Positions 10,429 through 22,765 of a stretch of 64,000 nucleotides of DNA are shown here, in pieces (the stretch's first letter is position 1; each line of letters begins with the position of its first letter). The notes beneath the pieces were generated by a model. The model searched no databases, was not told the DNA's origin, and saw only the letters and a list, made by a program, of their open reading frames with translations. The position numbers were made by a program, and so were the translations under genes. Source of the DNA: Blastomyces gilchristii SLH14081 (lineage: Eukaryota; Ascomycota; Eurotiomycetes; Onygenales; Ajellomycetaceae); NCBI RefSeq assembly GCF_000003855.2, contig NW_003101678.1:2638803-2702802 (forward strand). The letters run 5' to 3'.

Positions 10429-11316
10429 CTAACGCACAGCCTCAGCCTTAAATGTCTTGAAGGAGTGAATCCGCGCATGGATAACATCTTTCGGCTCGTC
10501 TGTATCCAACTCCCTTAAAATCCCATTCGCAACATCATACAAAACCCCATGAAGCTCCAGCCCGCGCTCCTCAATCGCATCCAGGACGACACTATTTTCC
10601 TTCAGCGTGCGCAGGCCCTGGCGCACATTGATCTCCGCCAGCTTCTGCGCTGCCTCTTGGGAACTCAGACTATTGAGGAGCCCTATGTTCTGCTCGCGAA
10701 GGTGGCGGAGGGGCATGAGCCAGGTATCCAGGATGCCTAGCCGCTTATTCGCGAGCGCGGCGGAAATGCCACCGCAAGATGTGTGGCCGCATAACACGAT
10801 GTGCTTGACTTGCAGATACACGACTGCGTATTCGATGACGGAGGAGGAGCTCATGTCGTTGTAATGGATTACGTTGGCGATGTTACGGTGGACGAAGACG
10901 TCGCCGGGTTGCAGGCCGAGGATGGCTGTTTCAGGGCATCTAGAGTCGGAGCAGCCGATCCAGAGGATTTCTGGGTGTTGACCCGTTGCTAGTTTGGGGA
11001 AGAGGGCTGGGTCGTCCATTGCGGTTTTGGTTGCCCATTGTCTGTTTTTCAATAGGGCAACTCGATAAACGTCTAGAATGGGAAAGGAACGAGGTTAGCT
11101 TCGATTCCCCCAATAAATGCGGAGGGTATGAAAAACGTAGAACATTTAACAAATGCCCAACGATGGATCTGGGAAAAAGGGCGCTGATCTAGCATGGAAA
11201 AGTAACGTCCTAACAATAGCCTTTTTGCCACAGGATAGCATAGAAATGTGAAAGTCAGGGGGAAATAGTATACCGTCTGGAGTTTGAGAAACTTGGATTG
11301 CACCGTTTGCAGTCAT
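10429..11316 (-). CDS. Beta-carbonic anhydrase
   Basis: Two exons on the minus strand: 11316-11274 and 11072-10429 (229 codons, 228 aa). Exon 1 encodes MTANGAIQVSQTPD. The 201-nt intron has a GTATAC donor and a CTAG acceptor, and exon 2 resumes at DVYRVALLKNRQWA. The active site is intact: CSDSR (Cys zinc ligand with the Asp-Arg dyad), and the HTSCGG motif brings the His and second Cys zinc ligands. The length and the central ILWIGCSDSRCPETAI segment fit the fungal NCE103 type. The enzyme interconverts CO2 and bicarbonate for carboxylation reactions and CO2 sensing. No mitochondrial targeting sequence is obvious, so it is probably cytosolic. The C-terminus FKTFKAEAVR ends normally. Confidence 0.92.
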
Positions 11317-14300
11317 CGTAACCAAACAAATAGAAAGTTCTTTCACACGTGGATTCCCCTCAGCGACTTAGGGTAACAGGGCTCGAGGTAGATGTGATTG
11401 TTCGTGGAGACGCTCAAGAGGTCGGGTTTCACCTCCCGGGAGGAATGATAATCGCAACGACTAGAAAGTGAGGAGTATTTCTAAGCTCGACACAGCCGAA
11501 ATTTGTATCCACTTTGGAAAATAACAGTGTTATTACGCCGTAAGTTTTGAAGCTCTCCTGAAAGCCAATTGGTCTCGTGGGTATGGCTAGACTGAGCTGA
11601 AAAACCTAACGATGCAGCAGCGTTAAAAAAAAACGAAGTCAAGCTATAATTTATGAATTAGTTTCCAGTTATGAAAAGTGTCAACATTCATGAAAAGGGT
11701 TTCCTTTTGGGTGTTTGTGATATAAATCTGTGTTTCTTTTCCTTAGAAGAAGAAGGGCGAGTCTCCACCAAGCAGATAGGAAATGGAAAGAGCCAGCAGC
11801 CGGGATGTAAATCAACAGCGCGGCGGGAAACCGGAAATTGAAATAAATATGCTGTGAAGGGGACCAAAGAACTGGTGCCTTTTTTTTTTTTTTTTTTTTT
11901 TTTTGCCGCCTGTTTCACAGCCAAGCAAAGCAAGTAGTCCCGCGCCCAGAGGGGGGAGGGAATATGACTTTCGGGTGCTTCCTTATATACCTGCAGAGTA
12001 CAAGTAAAAAGGTAAGGCTGCCTGAAGGGTGTGGGGGGTAATGCAGAGGGGGAGCTGCTGCGCTGGAAAGCAATGCACCAAATCACAAAGATATAAGATA
12101 GCTGACTTTCCATAAACAACTGGAAATCTTGTGGACGCCAAAACTTGGCCTAGCCTCTAGCTCTGCCTTAGAAATGGGTGGGAAAACGGTGAGGTAAGGG
12201 CAGTTTCTGCAGATGGAAAGAAACCAGTTACACTGCCAATCAATGCCCAGGAGCACGAAGAGGACAGATGTATGCCGAAGAGAAATATAGAAATGGGATA
12301 TCTAGGCAAAATGCGACCTTCTAACTTCCCCAATCGCACAAGCAATGGCTTAGAGGGAGGTGTAACAGGGAACGAGTCGCATCCTAAGGGCGGGGTATAT
12401 GATTATTGCAAATCATTGATTCGCCATCATCTACCATCGTTCATTTTGCGTGGTGATGATAATGGGGTTTTGAATGTAGCGGGGCCAGGTATGCTTTGTC
12501 TAACCCACTCAACGCCCTCGGCCGGGGGAAGGGGAATTTTGAAGGCGGCAAACAGAACGCAAAGAATAACCAGCGAGCAAAGCAATAATAATAACTACAT
12601 GCAGAGCGTACTTAATCACTTAATTGATGAGAGCCCTTCCTTGTCAACTCAATCGATGACCAGCTCCGGGTATTCCACCGTTTTCGTTCCAGCGGCAACT
12701 AGCTGGCTCAGGAGGCGAGGGCGAGGGAAGACGATGACGATAACGATGGCGACAATAAGGTGCTGGTAGGATAGAGAGGAGACGTGGTGATGAAAAGAGA
12801 GCTATCACGGTCTGGTGCTTGGGGGGAAGAAACCCATTCTTATTTCTCTGGGTGGAGGGGGAGAATGGGGAAAGAGGCGGGAGGGAGGGGAAATGGGGGC
12901 GGGGTGGGCTGAAAAAGAAGAGAGAAACAAAAGGAACTGGGGAACAGGCCCCGAAGCGGTTGAGTTGTGCACCGGTGTGCTCGTGGCCAGACGGCTGGTC
13001 TGGTGGGATTGGGGAGTGGATGGTCTGCAGAAACAAGCTGCTGTCCACACGGCCGGCCGTACGGCGTCGTGCGTAGTTTTTATCACCTGGAAATACATAA
13101 GACGCAGCAGATTGATACAGGCTATCGAACCAAAGGATGGACCTTGGCACGCTGGCAAGCGTTTCCGGGGGATGAGATATACGCGATGTATGTAGAAGTA
13201 CCCCGTACACCCTATAGTTTTACTTTAGTTTCAGTCTGGTTATTCGAAAGATTTACTTACGCGTTCTATATTTCTGTGACCTTGCCCGCTGCTACATATT
13301 TTGTGCGGCCCTTAAACCTCATAGATTGGAGCACGCTGGACTTGTAAGATATGATTGCATAGTTAGTAGTCTGGATAATCCGTAAACAGATGAGATGATG
13401 TGAAGCGTTCTGAGGGGAACAAACAAAAACAAACACTCCATAGCATACATCACATGACGCTCTCCATAGCTTCCACTAGCTTGTTGTCGCTTGTTTGAGC
13501 CTCCTTTTTAAGCCTCCGGAGAATGTTCAACCTTTCCGAGAAATCAATCTAACTATTTCTACCAGGGTCGAGTCAGCTCCAATGGGTCTGTTATTCAGAA
13601 TAGCCAATAATAATACTAACTACTACGTATATACGAAGTATTATTATTATTATTATGTTAGTGCGGGGAAGACACACCTCGAATCCCCGATATTGGCTCT
13701 TCTCGACAAAAAGGACACGTCCATATAGATTATTTAACTAACGAACACGTACGGAGTACGGACTGTAATTAAATGATGATGATGATGGCATGCAAACTTT
13801 GCCCTGACGAGGTGAGGTGCCGCTGCCTGTCCCCTTGGCCTGCCTGCATTATGAAACATACACAGAGGCTGATGCCATACGCAGCATACATAATAAACGA
13901 CGCATCAATCCCATCAAAGGAAGACCTAGAACCTTAAAAAACTTAAAAATTGCTCAACCCCCTGGAATGAGCTCATTATTATTTCTTGCCAAAGGTTCCC
14001 CAGCGCTGTGGTGATGTCAGTGGAAGGCCTGCCAAGACACACTATCGACTGGCCTTTGTCCGCATAACAAATCGTTCGTCCAACCTAGCGGAACGTTTAA
14101 ACAATCGAACAGACTAAAAAAGACGAATACGTATTAACCTCCATTACGCCGAAAAGCCGAGTATCCCTATTGAGAAATACTTCTTCCGTTCTACCTTACT
14201 CTCTTGGTCTTACCATTAGTATGGCACAGCCAAGTTTCCATATGGTAAACCCTAATATTTTAGTGGCATGCTCATCATCATTCTGGAAGTAACATCTTCA

Positions 14301-14368
14301 AATATCTCTCTTCAGCGTACGTAAAGAGAGCTTCTATTATATTTAATATATTGTGTCATTGGTTATAT
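11317..14368. other. Long intergenic region, no gene recognised
   Basis: About 3 kb of balanced sequence with a T25 tract (11880-11904), a GA/G-rich patch (12830-12910), an ATT microsatellite (13640-13660) and one TACGGAGTA motif (13750-13758). Open frames of up to 188 codons exist on both strands but are low-complexity and match no family I know. Confidence 0.5.
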
Positions 14369-14449
14369 GAGCTGCCGGGTCCGGGCTCTAACCACTAGGC
14401 CAAAAAGACCATAAGACAACTGGCTGCTTGCCAGCCGCGCCCGGCACCC
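14369..14449 (-). repeat. Short tRNA-like repeat, copy 1
   Basis: On the minus strand the words GGGTGCCGGG, GGTCTTTTTGGC, GTGGTTAG and GGCAGCTC occur in the same order as in a copy at 27903-27954 on the plus strand. GGCCTAGTGGTTAGAGC resembles a tRNA A box, but no B box follows. The neighbouring 14450-14520 is a GC-rich patch right beside an AT-rich island. Confidence 0.45.
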
Positions 14450-14520
14450 ATCCTTATTTGTTTGTGGTGGCTTGCCGGCGCCTTGCGGCCTGCCCCGGCC
14501 CCTGGGCCTACCGTTTTATT

Positions 14521-15800
14521 TTTTATAAAATAATTGACTTGTGAAGTTGTGATTGATATTGAGATATTCTTCTTCTTCACAGTTTTAAATAAATCTATGA
14601 GAATATTTAATTATCTTGAGATAATTTATTGGAAAATTTAATATATCTGTAAACTTGAAAATAGCTGCTTTTAAAAAATATACTGACTGACACTGAACAG
14701 TAACTATTCTAGTCAATTCAATAACAAATAGATGAATAAAATAGAAGAGTTCATTATAGTTTTTCAGAATCAACTATTAAATATTATATAAAATGTGTAA
14801 TATTAACTATTTTTCATCTTGAGATTAATAAAAAATATCTAGTATAAGTATTATAGAGAAGAGATTATTTTTGTGAAGTAATTATATAAAAATTCTCTTT
14901 ATTAATATAAGTTTATACAGTCATACTATTTAATTTTAGTAAGTATTAAATTATTAATATTAAATTTTTAACTAGTAATCAATTATTCTTTGAACTGATA
15001 GAACTTAGATTAAATCTAAGTAACTTATAAAATAGAAAAAAAGCTGAATTCTATCTATATAATAGATAAAATTCAGAGAAAAAAAAATTATTCTAAGAAT
15101 TCTTTAATGAAATTATAAAGAGATTATATCTATTATAAGAAAAGAATTGAGAAATAATCAGTAAAATTTATAATATTATAATATTCAATATTCTCTTGTC
15201 TTGAAGATAATAATATAATTAGTGAAATTTTCTACTATTTTTCTGCTTATTCACTGAAAGCCACTAATTTAGCTTTTCTCTTGACTATATTAAGACAGTA
15301 AGATATAGCGCTAATTATCATCATCTTTAGACAAGAGATAATCTTTTAAATATTCTATTAAATATATAGTCTTTTCTATTCATGAATAAATATATGAATT
15401 TTGATTTGAAATTGATACAAGATGAAGTTTTAGAGTATACTGTAATAGAGATTTTTTAAAATCTTTAATATAAAATCTTCTCTAGAGATTATATCAGTTT
15501 ATTTCTCTGATCTGAACTCAATTGCATTAAAATCTTATAAAACTGTGATTCTGTGAATGCAGAAAAATGATGAGAATGAGAAAAATCTTTTTTATAATAA
15601 TATACTTTGAGAGATAATTAGAAATGTTTGAGACTATAACAGAGAAGCAGTTGCACGAGCTTATAGTAGAGATAGACATATATAGCTGTTTACTATTAAA
15701 CAGTTACAGAGACAGAGAGTGACTGTACAGGATTTTAATATTATTATTAATCCCATGATAATGAGAAGACAATCTTCAAACTTGAGAATGCCACATAAGC
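14521..15800. repeat. Second AT-rich RIP-like island
   Basis: Highly AT-rich, TA-rich sequence with almost no CpG (one near 15308, one near 15656) and no credible frame. Same character as the island at 1-1760. It ends just before the stop codon of the gene at 15839, so that gene's 3' UTR must run into it or be very short. Confidence 0.7.
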
Positions 15801-15838
15801 CCTCATAATGATGATTTAGGGGGCCCCTAACTAGTCAA

Positions 15839-18800
15839 TCATTCCAGCAGCCCATCCCAGCCAAAAAACATATCAATCCGATCCCGCAGAGACACTTTCT
15901 TTGGCGCCACAACGGCTGTGCTGGTTGTAGTGGGCTCCGAGGCTGTGCCACTACTGCCATCATTATTCTTCAATTTCGTTTGGGTCGAAATTCGGGTAGG
16001 GTCATATCTATCTTCAGTCCCTATTCGTGGAGCGGGACCAGCTTCCCGAACAATTTGAGCTTGAGCTGCCTTAGTTTGCATATCCCCTCGCTCTCCTGCA
16101 TCATTCTCGACGCTCCTTGCATTCTCAACGTTCCTAACATTCTCGCTATCCATAAAAGTTACCTCCCTCCCATTAACAGCATTGAAAATATGCCCCAACA
16201 GACCTCTGTCAACGACGGACGCCTTCTCCCGAGCAAACCAGTTGAAACTACCGAGGGGGCGCTCGACCTGAACATAGCTTCGTGGACAAAGTGGTCCAAG
16301 GCACTCTTGTGGACTGATTTGGCTTTCAATACTTGGAGGCCCAAGATGTTGAGTAACGAGGACCACGACCACGGATAGTAGGATTATTTTCATCGAGCCC
16401 AGTGGAACACGCGCGACATAAATCTGAACCAAGTCACTTAATTCCTGCATAATGGCCATGGAGAAAAGGACTACTCGAACCAGCTGATGTACACACCAAT
16501 AAGGCATGCTTTCCGTTTCAAATGTCGGTAACCCCAAATAACCCAGATCTTCCAGGTCATCTTGCTCCCATTTGCTCCCAGCTTTCTCTAGAGCGTTTTC
16601 CCCAGACTCCGTTTCCTCCTTCAAGACCGGATTTCCTAGAGTTTCCATTTGCAGCTGACTACGGAGCAATGGCGCATACTCTGTCTGGGTCGCTGGTTTC
16701 TCAAAAAACAGTTTCGGCACCCAAGTTTGCGAAATTGATGCCCCGTAGGGGACTTCCCAAGTTATACGAAAACACCCATCGAGCTCATCTTCCTTACAGA
16801 AAATCCTTATTCTCGTTGTCCCAATATCAGCAGCGTTTGCGGTCCTTTTGCCCACACGGAAGTCCCTGCTACCCTTCTCCATTGTCCATTCGAAATCACC
16901 CCCGGGTCCATCGCTGATAATAACTGGAATGAAGCCCTCATCGGCACAGAGAATTTTCTGGTAAAGAGACAACGCGCAAACCGCTGTGTACTCCACAACA
17001 GCTCTCGTACGAGCTCTCGGGTGACACCTCAAAACCATTCTTACTTCATGGTTCAAGATACGGTTATCGCGCGACTCGCTTGTCAGCAGTTCTACAGCTC
17101 GCATCGATAAAGCAAATGGTTCAGCGATATCGAAGTCCGCAATAAAACCCGCGCCGTCGGGAGCCACGCTCAGTAAACCTCTAGCTCCGCAATCCAACTT
17201 CTTATTAACTGAACCGTGGAGGATGGCTAACTTAACAGTCCCTTTACCTCCTTGTTTTTCGATTGGTAAACCGGGTATCTTCAGAAGTTGCCAGCCGCCC
17301 GGCTGCAGGGGGCCTAGTTTTACTTTCAAATCGAATCCAATAGTATAAGCCGTTGAGACAGAGGTTTCTGGGGATAAAATATAAAAATCTCTGCCGAGTT
17401 CTTCTACTATGGCGAGCTCTGGGGCTGGAATAACGGATTCCATGTGGAGGTGCTGTCCCAAGTCGCATTTCTTTGCCAATTCTTCCGCCGAATTCCATGG
17501 CATGCTCAGTTGGGATGATGTGGAAGGACTCGGCAACGTGATTGGCTTTTGAGCCTGGCTCTGGTCCAGTATGCCCGTGCTTTGAGAATCACTCTTTTCA
17601 CTTGCTGGAGTGTTCTCTTTATGGCCTTTCCCGTGTTCTGTCGAGTATCTAGTGGGGTGCAAGGATCGAGATTGAGAGTACTCCTTTAATATTCCATTAC
17701 TCTCGTTTGTCTTGAGCCAAGTTGAAACGTACACCGACTTATCATTATCTTTTTGACCACTCTCTTTTTCTTGGGTGGTAATTCCGACGTCACTTTGCCA
17801 AGGACCCCGGATGTTGCGGCGGGAACCCGTCAGATCAGGCTGCGGGAAGAAGCGGTCAAAGAGAGGAGGAACTTGTCTCACTGCGCCATATGAAAATTTT
17901 CTAGTGGGTGATTGCGGTGACTCTGACTCCTGATCAACCCAATGTTTATTCGAATCAGCGGGTAGCGTATTCGGTAGCTTCACTGGCGAGAACTGTTCGT
18001 TTCTGGGGGTGGAAGGTATAGGAGAAGGCGATTCATTTCCCGGAACAGGAAATATATCAGATGGAGGACTCATTGTCTTGGAAGGCGAATCAGACATATC
18101 TCTAAAATTACCTCCAGACTCCGACGAGTGTGATAACTCTTCAGAGGGACTAGAAGATTTTGCTAGCCGCTGTGCTTTAACGGGTATCCTGCTCACTATC
18201 CGTTTCTGAGGCTTTGGGGTCTTGGTAGGCGAAGAGAATAAGGATGTCTCTTGGTCACATGTATCAGTAACCTTGATTTCTTTTTCAGTGCCATACAAGC
18301 CTGTTATCGGAAGGCCTCCAAACCCATCAGGACCATTCATGCCACCCTTCAGATCTGCTAACATGGCCTCCATCTCAAAAACCAGATCACCATTTATTGC
18401 ACGAGCGGTATCGAGACTTTGGACACCGGAATTAGTGTCACTACTTTCTGAAATATCTGTTGCCGATATATCAGTGCTCCTGCTAGCCCCACCATCGTAG
18501 CCGTCATCTTCGCCATCGCGGCTATACACAGATTCTTTTTCGAGCGCTAGCACCATCTCACCAAACGAAGGCAGTCGGCTGAGAGTGCTTGTTGGGCTAG
18601 GGGGGAACAGCCTTCTTTTTGTAGGAGGTGGGGATAATTCCATCCCCTTCCGGTATAAGGTCCGTGGCGTTTCATTTAGAGACTCAGTTCCCTCACTCGT
18701 AATTCTCTTTAAAATATCGGAGCACTCCATACTCCTCCTGCAGCTCACCCCTGACAAATTGATAGATTTTTCATCGGATATCTCCTCCAGATGATGGGGA

Positions 18801-19140
18801 AGACGACTGGCCTCCAGTAGCTTAGCTGGTCCATCAAATTGTAGCAGCTCAACACCATCATTGCTCAGGTCAAGCAGACGTAACCTAGTATTTGGTGCGG
18901 ACACGAACTTTTTTCCCCATGTATCAGATTGAATCCAGGCATAAAGCACTTGTTGATATAATTTGATGAGGAGCTATCAAGGAAACAGTGGTCCAAGGCC
19001 AAAAAAAAGGGGGGGTGTATCCGGCAATATCTTACCTCGATCTTCGCGTGTAACGCAACTTGGCTACTCGGGTTACCATCCCACTCACCACTCAAATCGA
19101 TACGATTGATCACCGGCTGAAGGATAGATTCTGATGCCAT
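15839..19140 (-). CDS. Uncharacterised fungal protein with C-terminal membrane anchor, 1079 aa
   Basis: Two exons: 19140-19036 and 18973-15839 (1080 codons). The 62-nt intron uses GTAAGA and a GATAG acceptor and joins HAKIE to LLIKLYQQVLYAWIQSD in frame. I do not recognise the family. The N-terminus (residues 1-90) looks folded. Residues about 110-510 are Ser/Pro-rich and disordered, with many SP/TP sites that could be phosphorylated. Residues about 530-850 form a beta-rich globular region (ending near AILHGSVNKKLDCGARGLLS and CRGH-like segments). A single hydrophobic stretch (MKIILLSVVVVLVTQHL, about residue 896) is followed by about 165 residues with cysteines and a charged tail. This suggests a single-pass organelle or ER membrane protein with a large cytosolic head. 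Function unknown. Confidence 0.8.
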
Positions 19141-20435
19141 CGTTCCAATATCATGAAACCGGGTGCCTGGGCCACCTACTAACCCTCCTTACTGCAGTTT
19201 TGAATGGCGGCAATAATAGCGTTGGTCGTTGGATCTCAGTCACCCCTAGGACACCTGTAAAACGAGAGCTGAACTTGAAACCGTAACAAAACGACACAAT
19301 CGAGAGACATAAAGGGGGAGGATGAAAGCGAAGATGGGTGGGACTTGGGAATAAATTCCGAAGACTGAGACTGAGTGTTGATAAAAAATTAAAAAAAAAA
19401 TAAAAAAAAATCTAAAAAGCGCGGCAAGCTCGACGTTGTTTTAACACAACAACACAGCACACAGCACACAGTGTTGGGTGCACTGGGGAAACAACGCCCT
19501 GAGAGGCCACACACACAAACAAACACATATATTATTACACCAAGGTATGTTGTCTATGTTGTCTATGTTGTTCGTGTTGTTGGTGTATGCTGGATAGCTT
19601 CCGTTACAGTTACAGCCTTGTAAGGCATGCAATCATAGCTCTAATCTTCTGCGATGGAACGAACGAGCTCTGGTGCATCATGTTCATGTCGTTATTAAGG
19701 GGCGGGAATCCCTGCCATTATCAAAACAAAATAAGAACAGGCATTCTTGTTTTATATTATACCTTAAAATCACCGTGCATTAAAGCCCTAAGCTTAAATT
19801 GATTGAATCTCAACAAAGAACTAGATGAAGTCAGAGATACATTAGTTGACTCCTATACCATTATGAACTAGAGAAGACCCTATTAAGTTATCATTTTAAT
19901 TGCCCTGTATCCTGAGATCCCGGTTCTCTAAAAGTCCACGCCTTTACCGTTAAGAACTGCCAGCCCCACGTTTAACAGCCTATAGTTTTGAGAATGCACC
20001 GCAAGCTCCAAACAAGACAAACAAGAAAGCATAGCAAGAGAAACGGAAAAGGGCGTCCAATAAACTACTTTTATATGAAGGAAAGGAATGCCCCACTGCA
20101 AAAAGAGAAAAAATATATAACATACTGTACAAGAAGGAACCAAGGAATGATGCAATTTTTTATGAAACCCCCAGTGAAAAGAAAAAAAATAGCATAAAAA
20201 TAAGACCTGTATGTCCCTTAGGCACCAGGTATGGCTACAGTGTTCCGAACCGGACCCGTTCACTCCCCCCCTTCCATTGACACCTCCCGTGCAAGTCTAT
20301 CCAAACGAACGAGTATGGAAATGGAGAAATATCATGTCAGAATACAAGGAAGAATCATAAGCCGAAATGAAAGCGCGGGATAAAAAAATATATATAATAT
20401 AAACAGTCGATCACACGATATTCGTAGAGAGTACG
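19141..20435. other. Intergenic between two minus-strand genes
   Basis: Holds the promoter of the tail-anchored gene (A-rich tracts about 19380-19415, CA-rich 19450-19530) and the 3' UTR of the velvet gene. No additional gene is recognised. Confidence 0.6.
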
Positions 20436-22402
20436 TTATTGCGGCGTTGTGGTAGACGAGCCAGGAGCATCGAAAGCAGCCTGACTGTCACTCCCGTATC
20501 TCTCGCCATTGGTCGAGGGACCCGGCTGAGAGGGGAGAATTGGTGGAGTTCCTTGCAAGGATGGATCGTAGTACGCTCGCGGATTGCCGTTACTATTCGA
20601 CGGAGCTACTTGCCGGTTCGACTGCAGAGGAGGTAGGATGGTTGAGCCTGAAGGTTGGTACTGAGATCGTTGGTACATTTGGGGCATCATCCCCATGCCG
20701 GCGGAACCTAGAGAGTAGATGATTCAGGTGAGTGCCCCTGTGGGTAGGCAGAACCGGTTTGTCTCACTTGAGAAGGACTCTGCATGTGTCCTGCGGGTTG
20801 ACTGAAAGACTGACCAGAAACGATTCCCCCCATATTTGCTGCCTGGCCGGTCCGGCCTGGGGTGGATTCGCCCATTTGCGACATCTGTGCGGAAGAAGAA
20901 AGATTGTATGGCATCTGCGCACCCGAGTAAGACTGATACCGTGGTTGCCCCATGTACCCACCCGCTCCAGGGGAGCGGATAGATCCCATAGATTCGTCAG
21001 CGAAACCAAAAGGCGTTGGGGTGGATCCTTGCGGTGCCTGTCGAATGGGGTAGTCAGATACCCCAGTGCCAGCAGTTGTATACCCTTGCATCATGCCCTG
21101 TTGGTACGCCTGATTTTGGTATGGATTCGTCGCGTGCGGCTGGTACTGGTAGCGAGCATCACCTTCATACAAACCTCGACCACTCATGTCAACGGAGCTT
21201 CGTGAACGCTTGGCTTCGGGTCCATTGTAAAAGGGGTAATCTCGGCTTGGCTGGTAAGCAGCTCCGATCTGCTGACTCGACGCGCCGGGGCGCTCTGGTG
21301 AACGAGGCTGCGCCAGTGGAGCAGGATATTCTGGCTCCGCTCGAGGCATTGGGCGCTTGCTATTCCAAATCAGCTACCTTTCTACTGAATACCGCGAGAA
21401 CAGAACTCACAGAAGCGTACGAGCCTCCTTCCGAATTCTCAGCTTAACCCCTTGGTCTGCAAAAGACCTTGAAAGCCATGTAGACTCGGCCATCCCAGGA
21501 AAGTTCTTTGGGGGGGACACTATTCAAAATTAGCATTTGCACTAAAGCAATCGCCTTCAAGTAATAACCCACCAGTGAATGGTTTGGAAAGGATTGATTT
21601 TATGTAAACGACCTCATCTCTCGTGCCACCACATCTCTTAACCCTGTCAACAAGGTCAGCAGTCATGATAGAAATACGGATTCCACGTGGATCATACTCT
21701 CGCATCTCAAACAGGTTAAATTTCAGCCTAAACTCCCCTTCAATCTTAACGGAAAGGTCACCGAAGACGAAAAAACCGCCTTCTAAGGACACCTATGTCA
21801 GATACCAACAAACGCTAGAAAATGTCTCGGGGTAGCACTAACCCATATTATCGGTGTCCTTGAGCCGATGGAGTGAAGACACTAAAGTCCCCGCGAGCGC
21901 CGTAGATTGAGCTGTGGTCGCCGGCGTATCCTCTGTCGCATTGTACAGGGTGCAGCACATAAAGTAAAACGGACTTTGTAGGTAGTTCCTGGACGCGCTG
22001 TAAGCAATTATACCTCTTAAGCTTCGTCGCACGGGAGCCTTACTGCCCAGGGTCTTTTGTTTCATCTATCTTCAGCTGGATTATAGGCGGAGGATCCACC
22101 GGCTTGCGTTCTGCGCAAACGAAAAGAACGAAAATAGAAAAGACCATCAGTCCTCAGTTCACTAATGAGAAGAGAATTACTCGGAATGGGAAATGATCAA
22201 GTCACCTTTCTCCTTCCCTCCTGCTACACGGGCCCGCTCCGGATTCTGGCGAACCGTAAGCCGAAAGTCCGCACTAACACGCGCAGGAATGTCAGCGGAA
22301 TTTTTCTGTGTAGATACGTTAACAAACGGAGAACAGAACAACGCACCTTTGAAGAGCCGGCCGCTGTGTAACAGGGTCCTCTGGAAATGTCGGTGCGCTC
22401 AT
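20436..22402 (-). CDS. vosA: Velvet-domain regulator, VosA/RYP2 type
   Basis: Nine exons on the minus strand: 22402-22347, 22273-22206, 22110-22044, 21997-21843, 21782-21698, 21643-21573, 21519-21411, 21359-20755, 20707-20436 (496 codons, 495 aa). The velvet domain occupies about residues 20-210: [91 protein letters not shown] and [22 protein letters not shown] nuclear-localisation candidate follows, then a Gln/Pro/Tyr/Met-rich tail. The order and the RTLLKRP junction fit VosA (Histoplasma RYP2). The VelB partner is not in this window. Known role of the family: NF-kB-like DNA binding in sporulation and, in dimorphic Onygenales, in control of the yeast phase. An alternative acceptor for exon 6 (exon from 21619) removes eight residues in frame. 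The last intron uses a weak GTTCTG donor and is the least certain. Confidence 0.88.
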
Positions 22403-22756
22403 GAATATCAGAGTGTTGCGAGTGTTGGCTTGTAAAAATATCCAGGGAACACTTTAGCTCTCCTCCACGCGAAATGGTTCGTAAGACCCAAGGATTGGTA
22501 TAATGATCCTTGTAGGGCGTACCTAGGGTTAAGAATGGCACTTGGTAGTGGGTTCTTCCCAAGTCTACACCTAGATCGAAAGGAGGTCGACTATAAAGAT
22601 AAACGGGTAATAGTGCCGGGGTTGGAGGGGAAGAATATTAAGCGTTATATCATGAGTAGGGAGAGCCTGCGGGATAAATCAGTACCGTCGAAAGTGAAGG
22701 TATAGTCGAGTGGTAGTGTCGTCAGAAAACCTTTGCGCTTAATGTGGGAGCGGAGC

Positions 22757-22765
22757 CTGGCCAAG
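22757..22765 (+). promoter_or_regulatory. Candidate velvet-factor binding site
   Basis: CTGGCCAAG matches the first nine bases of the 11-base motif reported for Aspergillus VosA; the last two differ (CG instead of GC). It lies about 355 bp upstream of the velvet start codon. A nine-base match in 64 kb is expected about once in two windows, so this is only suggestive. Confidence 0.35.

Noticed and set aside
11688..12119. 143-codon minus-strand frame with polylysine
   Set aside because: Created by the T25 tract at 11880-11904; no family signal.
12644..13210. 188-codon minus-strand open frame
   Set aside because: Low-complexity Pro/Ser/Phe composition, no family resemblance, and such a length is expected by chance in six frames of 64 kb.
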